From Mariannaea sp. PMI_226 (lineage: Eukaryota; Ascomycota; Sordariomycetes; Hypocreales; Nectriaceae), in contig JANFOG010000002.1 in the NCBI GenBank assembly GCA_024336345.1, forward strand, positions 2,852,001 through 2,916,000: a stretch of DNA of 64,000 nt, given 5' to 3'. The notes under the pieces are model-generated. The model was not told the origin of the DNA and made no database searches. It worked only from the letters and a program-made list of their open reading frames with translations. Of this stretch, positions 10,598 to 23,778 are shown piece after piece. The translations under genes were made by a program, and so were the position numbers. Positions within the stretch are counted from its first letter, which is position 1; each line of letters begins with the position of its first letter.

Positions 10598-13500
10598 ATG
10601 GCGGTACTTCCTCAACTACCAGCTCCCCTCACCGGACTGGTCAAGTATATTTCTGACCAACCCGAGGAATCCGTCATAGAACTTCTCAAGCCTTATCGCC
10701 AATATGAGGCAGAGCTGCGTTCTGTGTTTGCCCAACACCCTCAAGATCCCATCTTGGCCGACCATCATGTCAATGTCCTACCTCTCTTCACTCAACATAC
10801 CCAATTGGTCACTACTCGTGCTCGAAATCTTGGCGCCGAGTCCGAGGATGAAAAGTCCAAGTACATCATGACACTTCCTGATGACAAGCGTCGCGCTCAT
10901 GGCTCTCCTGCCATCGTTGCTGATCTGGCTGAGTTTCAGAAAAACTTCAGTGTCTTCTCCGAATCCTCTCTTGCTGAGCTTGACTGGAGCAATGTGGTAG
11001 CTGCTGGCTCATCGGTCGTAAATTGTCTCTTACCTGTCCCCGAAGCCTTCAAGACTACCAAGCGTAAGCTTCGCGAATACTATCACGAAAAGTTCTGCCC
11101 CGCGTCAGATGTTGATCTTTTCCTTTACGGACTCACCCAGGATCAAGCCATTGAAAGGATTAAACAGATCGAACAGGCTATCCGGGACGCACTTCTGAAC
11201 GAAGTCACGGTTGTGAGAACAAAGCATGCTATCACGATTGTGAGCCAGTATCCCGTTCGCCACGTTCAGGTACGTAAGATATTGCCAACTTGACGCCGCC
11301 TGCTCGGTTGCTGATTATGTAAATCATGACAGATCGTCTTGCGAGTCTACAAGTCTGTCAGCGAAATTCTTACCGGCTTCGATATCGACGCTGCTGGTGG
11401 TGCATATGATGGCAAGCAAGTCTATGTCACTCCAAGGGCTCTTGGTAGTTTCATCACACAGATTAACCAGATTGACCTCACACGGCGGAGTCCTTCCTAT
11501 GAGAACCGACTTTCCAAGTACTCTCATCGAAACTTTGAAATTTACTGGCCTGAACTGGACCGGTCTCGTATCGATCCTACCATCTTCGAGAGAGCCTTCC
11601 GCCGAACCCTCGGGTTGGCTCGTTTGCTCATTCTAGAGCGACTTCCTACAAATACTGCCCGAGAGACCTATCTCAAGAAGCGGCGCGAGGAACGTGGAAG
11701 ACCTGCCTTACAGCGAGATGACTATACAATCCCCGGCAATATCAAGGATATCTATGATGACGAGGTTGCTGATTGGGTCTCCGAAGAGGATGTCAGCAAC
11801 TACAATACTTTCACTATTCCATATGGCAAGAATTTCAACGCCAAGCGAATCGAGAAACTCTGCTATACTCGCGATCTGCTACTCAATGCAGAGTGGAACA
11901 AACCTGATGACAGAGAGGTGAACTTGCACCGTCACCCAGCCTTCTTCGGTCGAGTTGAAGACGTAGTCGAAGACTGCTGTGGCTGGTGCCCAAAACCTGT
12001 CACTGAGGAAGAGATTGAAATAGCTGAGAAGGAGGCTCAAACCTACATCTCGGGCAAAGTTGTGTTCCTCACTGACGATCCAGGTAGACAGCAGATTGGT
12101 TCCTTCAACCCCCTAACCGACGGAGACTGGACAGACATGGCATACGTCGGCAACACTGCCAAGCTTTGCCAATCCATCGTTGATGGCGACGTTGACGATG
12201 TGCTGGACTGGCTCAAGCAGGAAGATTCAGATCCCAACAAGCGAGATCACACCGGACGATCACCGCTGCACCTCGCCGTTATGGTGTCGACGCCAGAAGT
12301 AGTTAAGTCTTTAGTCGACCACGGCGCCCGTCTGATTGCCCGGCTAGCCGATGGAAAGACCACCCTACATCTGGCTGCGGCTCGGGGCGATATTGAAATC
12401 ATCAAAATTTTGATGGCAAAGAGTGTCGAGAACAAGGAAGCCGAAGAAAAGGCAGAGGAACAACGCCGCAAGGACAAGCCTGATGACCATGACATGAAAA
12501 ATGGTGAGGAAGAGAGTAGAGCCCAAGGTTCCAGCCAGGAGCAACCAGATGAGGACTCTGACGAGGAGATGGATGAAGAATCTAACGAAAGCATGGATGA
12601 TGAATCCGATGAAGAAATGGACGACGAATCTGACGAAAACATGGACTCGGAATCGGAAGGAGAGTTGGTCGACGGTGAGATGTCGGAGCCGGATGATGGT
12701 TCCATGGTAACTGGGTCATTTGTAAAGGTCAAGCAACAGGGCGCAGACGGCGAAAACGGCGTGCCAGAAGATAACACGGATGAACCAGACTTCTTTGACA
12801 TCAATGCATTGGCATGGGATGTCCCCTCCTCGCCACTTCATCTTGCCATTGCTGAAGGCAACGAGGATGCCGTTAAGCTCCTATGCGAGGTAAGTCGAGA
12901 TAAAACTCTAGTCAATTCCTGCACATATATTGTTCCGAATGGTTAATGCTAACTCACTTAATTCTCTCGCCAGTACGGAGCAGACTTTACCCTCCCGATC
13001 AAGTTCTCTCCTAAGAAGCATGAGGTGGTTTCTAATGTGTCTCGGTCTATGTTGACGCTATCACTAGCTCTCTCACTCCCACTTGAGAAAGCAAAATCAA
13101 TGGCTCAGCTTCTTCTGAAGCTTGGTGCCAAATCCTCACAAGGCGACGCCGATGGCTGTACTCCCCTCCACAAATATGTTGAGAGTGGGAACTCAGAGCT
13201 CGTTGATACCCTGTGGGACAGTGACCCGGCCGGCTTTAAGGCGGCACTCAACCACATGGCCATTGTTAATGGCTACTGGGATCCGGATGCAATTGGCCCT
13301 ATTCACATTGCAGCCTTTCTCGGAGATACCGAACTGACACTCAAGTTGCTCGATCGTGGAGCGTCGCCCGCAGTCGACTTTGATACTTGGCTAAAGGCTG
13401 CAAAAGTGTCACCGGTCTTGGGCAAGTACTTGGGAGATCTGGAGAAGAACTTTAAGTTGTTCAAGAGATCGACTGAGCAACCTTTAATCACTGCTATCCG

Positions 13501-16500
13501 ACGAGGCGCCCCTGATGTGGCCCTGCAGCTTCTGGACCGTGGTGCCGATCCTAACACCGGCCCCGGTCCAGTCCAGGGCATCATCGCCGATGAGTCTGGG
13601 CGACCTTACACCAAGGGAGAATTGGCATTAGACTTGGTTCAAGACTTTATTTCGCGTCTTAGCAAGTATCCCAACGACAGAGACGAGATGGCTAAGATCC
13701 CTAGGCCTCTTATGACAAGTGGCCTCGATACTTTCATGGAACAGTTCAATCCGGGAACTTACTCTCACTGGGTCGTTTCAAACGATATAGATAAGGAGAA
13801 AAAAGCATTCAAGGATCACAGCGATGCCTTTGAAAGGAACCTGAAGCGCGAAGAGAGCCTGAAGGGCGTTGCTGATAAGAAGCTGGCCATCAGCGAGCTA
13901 ATCAGTGGCTATCAGGCTCTGGAGAAGGCCATAATTGCAAAAGGCGGAGAGACTTTTGCCAAGCGTCATCCTGATCTTGAGACCGGCAGCCAAGTCTATG
14001 TGTGGAAGAACCCGACACCAAGTAAAGAAAAAATCTATGCGTACAACTTCGCGTTCAAGGGTGATAAGGAATTGACAACAACGAGAAAGGACGGCTACAT
14101 TCAACTGTGAGTCAGGAAAATTCGTTGTGATGGTTTGAGCTCGCTGACATTTAGTAGGATGGAAGCTGCCTGGGCTAACGATATTGAGAAGATCAAAAGC
14201 CTTACTCTCCAGGCTTGGGGCCCGGAAAAGGACCAGCCGCCCCTGAAAGCGGCGATTGATGATGGTAACTCAAACACGCCCTTCTCTATTGCGTTCCTGC
14301 GCGGCCACCACCAAGCTGCTTGGACACTTCTTGAGATTATCAAGGCCCAGTGGTCTGCACCTGAGCAGAAGAAAGTCCACTACAAGATCCAGCACCACCA
14401 AGACGATGAAGACGACGAGGATTCGGCTCTAGATTCCGACGGCTCAGATCGAGACAGGGACGAGAACGAGCCTCGCATTGTGTCAGAGAAGATAGACCAC
14501 CAGTTCACCGTTGAAAACATTGGACATGTGTCGATGAGTGTCAAGTCTCACGTGTTGCCCCTTGATGCAATACTGCAGCCGGTCGTGACATTTAAGTGCT
14601 CAGGCGACCAGTCTGTCGATCTGAGCGAGCCAAAATCCTTGTTTACCCATGTCATGGACGTGGATGACAACGCAGGGTTGAAGGCTCTTCTGGAGATGGT
14701 GCATCATTTTGCTGACGAGAAACAAGATGATGACAAGTCTTCTGCAGTGTTCAGTTTCCCCATGAGTGTGTTCCACTGGGCTGTTGAGAAAGGAAAGACT
14801 CATCAGCTATCTATGATCATCAAGCATACTGGCGCTGGTATTCCCCTTGACTCTCTTGTCAAGAAGAGTGGTGTCAAGATGAATAAGAAACCGCGATATT
14901 ACCAAGGACTGTCGGTTTACGGGAAGAAACGGTACGTTGGAGAGCAGTTGGAAATAAAACTACGCGACTGGTGTGACATGGTATTAATAAATTGTGTAGT
15001 AGCGACTGGGCGGCCGCCGGGCGAGGCGTGGGTGAGAAAGCAACTGGCCCAAAGACGCCGCCATTACTCCACGCTGCCCTTGGTGGAAGCATTGATAGTG
15101 TCGAGTTCTTCCTTGGAGATACTCCTCATCGGTTGTACGCCGAGTTTGGTAACTCTACCGCCGCTCAAAGGGACACTCGACTTAAACACCTGAACAATAC
15201 TTCAGGTGGGTTCGACAGAACCATCAGCCGTTGGCTTGCAGAAGACAGTGAGTTCATTATCCTAGACTGAACAGCCTCGCATCTCTCAGCTAACCAGATT
15301 TACTAGACGATTTGGTGATTCACTGTGCCGTCCTAGCCACTCCCTCAGAAGCGGCAAACACACTCCTCAAGTACCTCGTCAAAGCAGCTCCCGGAGCAAT
15401 CGAAAAGAAGAACGCGAACGGTGATACACCTCTGCTGGTTGCCTGCCGTCTTGGCCGAGTCGACTACGTTAAAATCCTGATCGGAGGGAACGCGAACCTG
15501 CTGGCTCGCAACCTAAAGGGTGAAAACATCCTCCATGCTGCACTCTACCACCAGCCTCTGGTTCATCAACTGCGTCCTCTGCTCGACCTTCTCGACGCCG
15601 ACCTAGTACGGTACCTATTCTTGCAACGCAAGAACCTAAATCACTTCGGCAACACCCCGCTACATGCTTGGCTCGCAAAGGCCTCAGGATTCCAGGAACC
15701 TGTTGTCTTCCGAGAATTTTACTACAGCTATAATCAACTCCAATGCACCAAGCCATACTCCACAGAGACTGATGCAGTCAACATGCTCAAGCTTTTACTG
15801 GAGTACTCCAAGGGGGAGGAGTTGGAGATGCTGGATGGAGCGGGAGACACGTGCCTCCACACAACCGTCGGGTACGACATGTTTAGCCTTGCGCGTGTTC
15901 TCATTGAATTTCAGCCTAGGCTTCTCTACAGAGAAAACGCGGTCGGTCGAACGCCTGTCGAGATCGCCCATGATAGATTTACGGCATCAAATCAATTCGC
16001 CCAGCCCCAGAGGATCAGCCTAGGTGGGAATCTAAAGGGGCCTGATATTGCCGTGTGCACCAAGCCTGAAGTATACGCTCTAAGGGCTAGTCTCAAGGGG
16101 AAGACCCAAGAGGAGAAGGTGGAGATGTTGGCAAGGGTCGGGTTGAGTGGGAGCTACAGCGACGAAGAGACCTTCCAAATCATAAGCTGCGCTGGTATCG
16201 GCCAGGATTACGAAGACAAGAAACCTGGCGAAGAAAGGATCAAGGACGAAACGAGCAAGAAGGTTATGTGGGATCTTTGCCTGACCGCGACTAAGAAGAA
16301 TCACCTGAGCCGTCGCCTAGCTAGTCTGCACGAGGCCAACGACGTGGCGAGCAGGATAGGCGAGGAGTATGCCGCATCACGGTACTTCAGCATCGAGTCG
16401 AAGGAAGAGTCAAACGGCGAGTCTAGCGAGGGCGAGGAGGAAGAGCAACGCAAAACGAAGAAGGAGAAGCCGACTGACTTTTCGACGACGGAGCTGGAGA

Positions 16501-16625
16501 TGCGATCGAGCACAGCTTGGAAATCGGGAGAGGAGTTATCAGAGGAGAAGGAGCTTCAGATTCCAGGGTACTTTCACAGGGACTATGTTGCATACTGCAC
16601 TATGTGCGAAACACATCATGTATGA
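10598..16625 (+). CDS. Large ankyrin-repeat protein with a nucleotidyltransferase-like N-terminal region
   Basis: Six exons: 10598-11269, 11333-12889, 12974-14106, 14158-14931, 15000-15247 and 15307-16625, giving 1,900 residues. All joins keep frame and use GTRNGT donors. Residues about 130-330 contain GSS (137-139), then SDVDLFLYG with D171/D173, and after an intron FDID (D241/D243) with a nearby YDG. The order GS...D-x-D with later acidic residues resembles the nucleotidyltransferase fold, though the 33-residue gap between GS and DxD is longer than usual. Ankyrin repeats begin near 528 (SPLHLAV, TTLHLAA), are interrupted by an acidic Asp/Glu/Ser/Met linker (about 628-681), and resume in at least eight units through the C-terminal half. 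The C-terminus ends in YCTMCETHHV with paired cysteines. Similar ankyrin proteins occur in ascomycetes, but I know of no established function. The ankyrin call is secure; the enzymatic domain is a motif-based inference. Confidence 0.85.
12541..12710 (+). repeat. Acidic-linker coding repeat inside the ankyrin gene
   Basis: The coding sequence repeats GA(T/C)GA(A/G)GA units with ATG and TCT codons. They encode an Asp/Glu run with periodic Ser and Met (unit close to DESDEEMD). It separates two ankyrin blocks and is probably a flexible acidic spacer. Confidence 0.8.
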
Positions 16626-17066
16626 GATAGCCTGGGTGCGAGAAGATCAAACCAGTTGTTGATTATCGAGTGTTGTAAATTGAATTCATAACGTCTCCTA
16701 CAACATCGCCAAGGAGATATATGAGGTGGATGAACTCCAAGTAGAACAAACGAAAAATCTCAAGTCAGATTCACCAATGAGGAAGTGCAACTCATCAATA
16801 ACAGAGGCTTATCATTTTTTTTCTCTTTAGAGACTATTTCTGTTCTGCCTTGAGGATTGACAGGAGAGGTTCCCAATCTGCCGGGGAAATGATAGTATGG
16901 GTGTTGGTTGTAGAGATGGAAATCAAATAAAAGCATAAAAACGCCCATATGTTTCTGCGTAGTAAAACTCTCCGTCAACTGGAATTTGAGGAGGGGGTAG
17001 AAATTCAAGACATAACAGTGCCAAATTATTGTAACAAGGAGGTGCCTATTTTTCGGGCAACGATTC
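16626..17066. other. Intergenic between convergent ankyrin gene and atg33
   Basis: A 441-bp space that should contain the two 3' untranslated regions. I see nothing else in it. Confidence 0.6.
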
Positions 17067-18063
17067 CTAAGAGATGTAGACGACAGCCTGGGGGGCTCCG
17101 TCACCCCAGATGCCGATAACAGCCATGACGAAGCCAAGAGCAGCGATGCCGGTCCGGGCAAGATAGCTCCTGGTCAGGCCCTCGACGCTGGCGCGAACCT
17201 CCTCGCCATTGACATCCTCGATATCTTCCTCGCTTGCAGGTTCGCTGTGTGCGTCGCCAAGAACTTCGTAGCTAGCCTCCATGCGAGCGCGGGGGGAAGG
17301 TCGGGTTCCGGGAGCGGCGGGTCGGGGCGCAACGGGCTGAGGAATGAAGGCTGGGGCCACAGTTGAAAGCGCGGCAAGGAGGGATGTGTAGAGAAGATAG
17401 GGATGGCGGGCATTTCGGGGGGCGAGAATGAAGCAGAAGAGGAAGGGCGCCGACGCGAGCGTGGTCAGCGCAAGGATGGGGGTCTTGAGGGCTGCGGAGA
17501 GAGTGGCGAGGCCGTGGGTGGCAGAAGAGGAAGACGGAAGACGGAGGAGAGCGGGAAGAGCGAGGTTGGAAACGGAGTAAGAAACGCCCTGGAGTGGAAA
17601 CAGTTGTTAGCAAACATTTATTTACAGTCATGGCATGTTGTGAGGCTGTATGTTGTGGAATTATGAGGTGATGCGACATGAGGGGTGGGAATGGGCTGGG
17701 ATGACGTCGATGGGTTGCCAACCCAACCAAAACACTTGTGAGTGCCTGGATAAACGACAAAGATATGAAGAGCAAGGAGGCTTATGACAAGTTCCCGGCC
17801 ATTGAACTATGCAAAATGATGGCACTGCTTTTAGATGAAGCTGGGGATATTGAATATGACACTGGAAGAGGGGTAGACGGGTGAGAGAAGACATCAATCA
17901 GTCAATGGGCATGAGGCGTCGCGATGGCGGGGCGAGCGTAACGGGCCCGAGCCAAGGCATCACGACGGATAAGAGAGATAAAGCTAGAATGGAGACGTAC
18001 CGTCAGCAGGCCGAGGGACACGGTGCCGACGAACTTGAGGACGGAGACTCCCGTCGAAGCCAT
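17067..18063 (-). CDS. atg33: Atg33-like mitochondrial membrane protein
   Basis: Two exons: complement(18001..18063) and complement(17067..17588), 194 residues. The first exon gives only 21 residues (MASTGVSVLKFVGTVSLGLL...). It joins in phase 0 to a second exon starting GVSYSVSNLALPALL, which completes the conserved N-terminal membrane segment. Four hydrophobic segments are visible: about 8-30, 55-73, 82-101 and 168-187. An acidic/Pro-rich cytosolic-type linker lies before the last one. Yeast Atg33 is a 197-residue mitochondrial outer-membrane protein needed for selective mitophagy, and length and topology agree. The 412-nt intron (17589-18000, GTACGT...CAG) is the longest in the window. Only short spurious frames lie inside it. 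Confidence 0.8.
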
Positions 18064-19448
18064 GGCTGTTGAATCTCGAATTTTCTGGGTGAGAGAAGAG
18101 CTTTTTGTATGGGTATGGGTAAAGAAAGGATGAGTAGGTAGGCAGGTAGGTCAAGGCAGCCACAGCAATTACTTGTAGTCTGAAGGTTGAATGGTTGATG
18201 GCTGATGGCTGCGCGAAGTGGGAATGAGGTGATGGATGGACAAGACCCGGCTTCCCGAAAATACCCCGCTCTTCATTGGCTCGGCGGACAAGGGGAGCTG
18301 CCCCAGGTATCAAGATGGCGGGTGAGCAATTATTTATTCCGTCAGTTGCGAAGTGATAAGGTAACTTTATCTTATACTACCTTACTTAAGGTATGGCACC
18401 ATACTGTACCAAAGGTAGCTCAGAAAGGTAGCTCAGTGAGGAGCACTCTGCGTCCTCTGCAAGACAGACGATAATTACGCCACACTCGGTGAGCCACAAG
18501 GCTCAACAGCCACACCACCCAGAGCGTCCAGTCTATCTAGTCTCCACACTTCGCCAATTGCCAATCCACAAAGCTGGGCGACCCACCAGCAGCTTTCTCC
18601 CAAAAAGCCAAACCAACCGTGAACCGTGTTTCTTTTTTTCTTCACCTTCACTTATTTTCCCATCAGCTTCAGCTTCAGCTTCAACACCATGGACCACTCA
18701 CCCAAGTAGATCTCACAGCCGATATCCCTGTTATACTACTAACCAGTAAGTTGATTCTTTCCGCTCTCTCTCACCATCTGTTCTTGTCTATTTTTCTTCT
18801 TTCGTCGTCGTTTCTTTTCCAAATCTCGCATGATGAGCTCCTTTTTATATAACCCTTATAGCTTTAGGAAGAGCCGTCTGAGACTGCCTCTCGCACCCGT
18901 TCTCGTCTTTTTTTTAATTCCTTGTCCTTCTTGCCCGTGGTTGTACCCGACCTTCAGCTGTGCGGTGGCAACACCTGCACGCAGAGGGGCCCCGGTCCTG
19001 CGGGTGGGTAGGACAACGAGAGCGGACGGGAGGTGGTGGTGCTTATATACTGGGTTTCTGAAGTTTTCGAGATTTTTTTCTTCCAGTTTTTCTCAATTCT
19101 TCACATATCTTGACGAAGACAGTATGGACTAACAAGAGAATAACCAGGTTGCTACCTCACAGTCTGCATTGATGTTGCTGCCGAAGTGGGATACTGAATT
19201 AATTTAGTTGTGCACATGGTCAATTAAGTCTGGCTGGACACTCCTTGCTTGCTATCGTTGGTCCCATTGCATCCTAATCATAAAGAACAATGAAAAACAA
19301 ATTGGCTCTATCCCGTACTCCCAAGCGCCATAATGCTTGTAGATAGTCTCATTTATACACATTTCTTTTCGTTTGTAAGCGCCACAAAGAATGCTATGTT
19401 TGATCTCCAAGCTCCCTTAGTGAATACTAGGCTGTTATGCGGATTGCG
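18064..19448. other. Intergenic: atg33 promoter and mph1 3' region
   Basis: No gene is recognised. The atg33-proximal part has GGTA/GGCA-rich words and two copies of AGGTAGCTCAG near 18413-18438. A CTTCAG repeat (18663-18685) sits in a pyrimidine-rich stretch that resembles a leader, but no convincing coding exon follows it on the + strand. Confidence 0.45.
18663..18685 (+). repeat. CTTCAG tandem repeat
   Basis: Three to four copies of CAGCTT in tandem. Confidence 0.8.
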
Positions 19449-22400
19449 TCAGAAGTCACTGTCGCTATCATCCACAACAGCACGTCGACCACGAACAGTT
19501 CGCCGTGCTGTCTGTTCTCCCTCTGAATCATCATCATCGTCGCGCCTCTTGTTTCTCATCAATATGTCGAGGTCGGGAATATCATCGTCTTCTTGTGTTC
19601 CTCTGAACTCGGTCGGAACGAAGAAAGGCTTTTCTGCTATCCGCTTAGGCGCAGAAGATGTCGGGCTGGCTATTGTGGGAGACGACATCCGTGGACTCCT
19701 CATGCTTGAAGGGACGTGATTGTCTGACACAATAAAGTCCAGCAGGTCCTCTCCATCATCCGATCCATCTGTTTCCATCTCATCACTATCTCGCATGCAG
19801 TCATCTCCAACTTCATCACTGTTGATTCCGCCAGTCCTTTGCTTGCCCTTTTTTCTTCCTCTCCCCTTTGGTTTGCGGCCCTTCCCAGTCCGTCTACGAG
19901 AAGCAGACATTCCTTTATCTCCATCATCCTCCTCCTCCTCTTCCAGTTCCACTTCGACCTCATCATCTTCTAATAATAGATCCATGTCTGTTCTAGATTC
20001 TCGTATGGCAGAAGTAGAATTTGATTTGGGAGAAACCCTCCTCCTCTTTGCATATGGCTCCATCGTAGATGCGCTCTTTCTGCCAGTCTTTGTCTTGGTA
20101 ATAGGAGCTGGCTTTGGGGATGTATCATCTGGTTCTGCCTCGCCGTCAGAGCCCACAAAAGCTGGAACTGGGATCTCGCGATACATGCTTGTATCTTTGG
20201 CTCGGCATGGTCGTACCAGGCTTTCTTGGTTGGTTCCCATCTTCTTCCACATCTTGACGGCTCGCTTTGTACGGATCCCGTGCTTTACTTTCACCACGGG
20301 GCGTAGCTGCCTCTGCAACTCAGGATAGTTCGTCATACTCGGCATGTCCGTCTCCTCTACCACACTATGGTTGAATGGCAAATCGCGATACGATCTATTA
20401 AGCTCCTTAATTTCCTTGCTCGAAAGTACCACACTTCCAAGTTCAGGTATCGGTGCAAGATCGTCAAGCTCCGGATTTCGTTTTTGCTTTCGCTGTCGTT
20501 TATTGCTTGCACCCTTCAAAAGACTAGACACCGTTTGAAAGCCCGTTTCAACGCCATCGGGCATGTGAAACTTCTTGGGCGGGACTTTTTTGCCTCGGGG
20601 GGCTCGCCTCTTCTTGGGTTCGGGAAGTGACTGGTCCTGGGTATTCTCGACGGGCACTTCAACGTGTCGCTTGTCAACTTCGGGTCGGATTTCCCTGGGC
20701 ACTATTCTAGTCGACAAGTCAAAGCGAAAATTGAAACGACTCCCCTCGCATATCAGCTCTTGCATCTTCTCGTAGCTGTCCTTTGACTTTGCAAACTGAT
20801 CCTCCTCCTTACCACGCATTAGGAGGAGTACAATATTTCCTGCCCTCTTTCGTCCTGTTCGACCCATTCTTTGCAACATGCGGATAGGAGATGCTGAGGA
20901 GTCGTAGCAAACAATAAGGTCAACTTGTCCAATATCGAGACCTTCTTCACCGATTGAAGTTGCCACCAGTACGTTGAAATGACCCTGTCGGAATTTCTCG
21001 ATGGTCTGGATTTGTTGCGCTTGTTTCATACCCTCGCCACGTTTACTGTCTGCTTGTCCCACAAAGATACTAGCCTTGATAAACGGTTGATGGACGTTGA
21101 GCATACGCACAATTTCCTCCGCCGAGTCTCGGTACTCGCTGAATACGATTACTCGAGTCGCGGACCCTTCCCCATGATCCATAAAGTGGTTCAGGACATG
21201 GTCGGCTAGTGCAGTCAGTTTTGGGTGCCCGACGAAGCCCTTCGTCTTCAACCATTTTGAGATCCGGTCCATCATTTCTTGGAAACTGGAGTCTTGAATG
21301 AGTTGCCGTTTGTATTTGGAGCCTTTTTCTCCCTTTCCTTCCTGCTCGCTACGCAGGTCGACGAGGTTGTCATAAAATGGTTTGATACCATGAAAGTTGA
21401 GCAACTTGATGGAATGAGCAATGCTGGTAAGGACGCTAAACACTGCTCTCATCATAAATTGGATTCCTTGGTTCGCGAGCCGGCCTCGAGTTTGGAACCA
21501 CTCCTTCTGGGCTTGCATCAGCCCAAACGCTGTCATGGCCATTGGATTTCGTCCATAGTAAATATTTTGGGAGCTCAATTTGTCCGTTAGGGGTTTTAAA
21601 GCCTTTGTGAACAATTCGCTAACAAGATTCATCTCGTCAGAGGGGTCGAGCACGATTTGCTCTATGTTTCTGGAGTGAACGTATTGTCGTATGTCAATTG
21701 AGTCTTCTGTTCGTATCTCACAGTGAGATATCCCAAGATTGTCAATGACTTCTTGTACAGTCTCTATTTTAGAGCCAGGAGTGGCCGTCAGAGCCAGGAC
21801 CCGAAAACTCTTTGAAAACCGGCGAATAAGCTTCAAAACTTTGGCGTACGCATACTCTCCTACCGCACGATGTGCCTCATCGATCACTATCAGAGCAATC
21901 GACTTTGGATCCGCATAGCCGTGTGATATATCATTTAAAAGAGTCTGTGGAGTCATAAAGAAGACTCGTCTCTTTTCCCATTCGTCAACACGCAAGGCTG
22001 GGGGGATGTCTCCCGTCAACAGTGTGGTTTCTGATCGTGGAATTCCCACAATATTGTAGCAGGCATCAATTTGCTGGGCGACGAGAGGCTTCGTTGGCGC
22101 AACAAAGACGATTTTCGCTTTTTGGGTCCATCGATAGAAGTTAAGCATGACAGTCGCCGCGATGAATGTCTTTCCCAGTCCGGTCGGCAGGGCTACCAGT
22201 GTGTTGTTGAAAAGGCTGTTTTTGACGATACTAAACTGGTAATCTCGTATCGCACCTAAGTTTGTTGGGTACACCCAAGTTTCCATCGCGCTCCTGTCAA
22301 GTTCGTGATGACTAGGTTCTTCACGGGGAAGATCGACACGAAACACTCTATTGGTTGGAGGTTGTGATGAATTTGCATCATTCGTAGAGAATGATCCACC

Positions 22401-22724
22401 GAATAAAGTGGTTTGTCGATAGTTGCCAGAGCTCGTCCGCGCAAGTCCGATTCTAGAACTTGGCCCTGACGAAATAGGCTGTGTTATTCCAACCCTCCGT
22501 GCTGGGGCCGGCTCTGGGGACGAGAAGGCATCTGAAGGAAGATCCTCTAGTTCAAGCGCGGCAGCTACCGCAGAAGACTGAGCATCAATTTTATTCTGCA
22601 CTCCTCGCTGCTGAGATGAGTGGGCCAATGTAGTACTTTGAGGACCAGTGGATGATGAAACCTGGTCGAATGCGGTGAGGAAATCCTCGTCCGCGATTCC
22701 ATCGTCGAATTCGTCACTTTCCAT
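19449..22724 (-). CDS. mph1: ATP-dependent DNA helicase Mph1 (FANCM family)
   Basis: A single exon of 1,091 codons. I chose the ATG at 22724 (MESDEFDDG...) because the frame upstream of it has no ATG and the acidic start with DEDF is typical of the family. The helicase core shows motif I PTGLGKT near residue 181, the DEAH box at 282-285 and TATPG in motif III. Motif [10 protein letters not shown] lies near 610-625. A long charged, basic C-terminal region (about 680-1091) includes a Lys/Arg-rich block and an acidic Glu/Asp stretch. No nuclease domain is visible, which separates the fungal Mph1/Fml1 class from archaeal Hef. Mph1 unwinds D-loops and remodels stalled forks, restraining crossovers. 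The gene is divergent from mex67. Confidence 0.93.
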   Translation of the reverse strand: MESDEFDDGIADEDFLTAFDQVSSSTGPQSTTLAHSSQQRGVQNKIDAQSSAVAAALELEDLPSDAFSSPEPAPARRVGITQPISSGPSSRIGLARTSSGNYRQTTLFGGSFSTNDANSSQPPTNRVFRVDLPREEPSHHELDRSAMETWVYPTNLGAIRDYQFSIVKNSLFNNTLVALPTGLGKTFIAATVMLNFYRWTQKAKIVFVAPTKPLVAQQIDACYNIVGIPRSETTLLTGDIPPALRVDEWEKRRVFFMTPQTLLNDISHGYADPKSIALIVIDEAHRAVGEYAYAKVLKLIRRFSKSFRVLALTATPGSKIETVQEVIDNLGISHCEIRTEDSIDIRQYVHSRNIEQIVLDPSDEMNLVSELFTKALKPLTDKLSSQNIYYGRNPMAMTAFGLMQAQKEWFQTRGRLANQGIQFMMRAVFSVLTSIAHSIKLLNFHGIKPFYDNLVDLRSEQEGKGEKGSKYKRQLIQDSSFQEMMDRISKWLKTKGFVGHPKLTALADHVLNHFMDHGEGSATRVIVFSEYRDSAEEIVRMLNVHQPFIKASIFVGQADSKRGEGMKQAQQIQTIEKFRQGHFNVLVATSIGEEGLDIGQVDLIVCYDSSASPIRMLQRMGRTGRKRAGNIVLLLMRGKEEDQFAKSKDSYEKMQELICEGSRFNFRFDLSTRIVPREIRPEVDKRHVEVPVENTQDQSLPEPKKRRAPRGKKVPPKKFHMPDGVETGFQTVSSLLKGASNKRQRKQKRNPELDDLAPIPELGSVVLSSKEIKELNRSYRDLPFNHSVVEETDMPSMTNYPELQRQLRPVVKVKHGIRTKRAVKMWKKMGTNQESLVRPCRAKDTSMYREIPVPAFVGSDGEAEPDDTSPKPAPITKTKTGRKSASTMEPYAKRRRVSPKSNSTSAIRESRTDMDLLLEDDEVEVELEEEEEDDGDKGMSASRRRTGKGRKPKGRGRKKGKQRTGGINSDEVGDDCMRDSDEMETDGSDDGEDLLDFIVSDNHVPSSMRSPRMSSPTIASPTSSAPKRIAEKPFFVPTEFRGTQEDDDIPDLDILMRNKRRDDDDDSEGEQTARRTVRGRRAVVDDSDSDF

Positions 22725-22957
22725 TTGGCCCAGTGACAAGAAACCCGAGGTTGTGCGTATCGTAGAGAGGAAGATAGAAAATGATCAAGCCATCTCAAAG
22801 AGCCGTGGATCAGCCGCAATTCCCAACTTACATTGACCTTGTGCTTGCGAATTCAAGCGGCGACATAGTCCAGACTCATGGAGAGACGCGTCCGAGCTGC
22901 CTACACTTACCCATCATGTCAAGACGGGTTAAGTGGAACGCGAAATGGCTGCCACGT

Positions 22958-22963
22958 CACGTG
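22958..22963. promoter_or_regulatory. CACGTG E-box upstream of mph1
   Basis: It sits inside GTCACGTGATC, 234 bp from the mph1 ATG. A role is inferred from position only. Confidence 0.3.
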
Positions 22964-23184
22964 ATCAGGCCAAGAGAGAGCACGCTGAGACACAGCCAGC
23001 AACCGTTTGAACCGACAGTTGCAGCGTAAGGAAGTGTGCCATAGTTCCGATGACTACCTCTGTCTCCGTATTCTCGGAGAAGTAGCTGAGTCTTTAGCCA
23101 TTCTCTCACATGGACAGGCATGCGTAAAAGCTCTATGTGTGAATTTGGGCTCGTCTGTTCAACGTCTCAATGAAGTTAAAAACG

Positions 23185-23219
23185 AATTAAATTAAATTAA
23201 ATTAAATTAAATTAAATTT
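23185..23219 (+). repeat. AAATT pentanucleotide repeat
   Basis: About seven perfect tandem copies of AATTA, in an AT-rich stretch of the mph1/mex67 intergenic region. Confidence 0.9.
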
Positions 23220-23778
23220 TAAATAAAAAAATGAATTTTCTACTCTATCCCTGGAACAACACCGTAGAAATGAAAATAAGACTACAAAAAATAAAATCAA
23301 TCGACTATGATCAGGGCAAATCTATGTTTTCAAAGGTCAGTGTTCTCCAGAATGCTATGGGAGGCTCCTTTGATACTTGCTACGATGACGTCCACTGTCA
23401 AGTGACTGTTCGTTCAAAGCCACTAATTATGCCTGAGCTAGTCCCTATTCGGAACGTATGTTCAAGGCTGCCTGAGAGCTCGGGTGCCTTGACTGAACCG
23501 TGTCTCGGTGGGGCATTATTTAGACAAACTCCCATCTTTTGGTTCTTTTCTTCATGCAAACCTTGAATCAATTCTCCTCCTCAGGCTGCCACAACAGTAA
23601 GTTGCTGATTAACCACCAAGAGGGTCACCCAAAGCCTTCATATAATTGCGCATTCCGCTCACTTGCAAAAAGTCTGCACACGGGAACCATTCGGCAACCC
23701 CTTGCTAGTTTCCCGCTGATTTTCTCGCCGCTTCTCACCGTTTTCCCAACTGCCTTCTCCCAACCCGGCATTACCACC

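Larger units (their letters stand above)
22725..23778. other. Shared promoter region of divergent mph1 and mex67
   Basis: 1.05 kb between two outward-facing starts. It holds a CACGTG at 22958-22963 and an AAATT pentamer tract. The 110-codon open frame starting at 23231 shows no conserved content. Confidence 0.5.

Noticed and set aside
12247..12804. 185-codon - strand Ser-rich frame
   Set aside because: Antisense of the acidic-linker repeat in the ankyrin gene; Ser arises from the complement of GA-rich codons.
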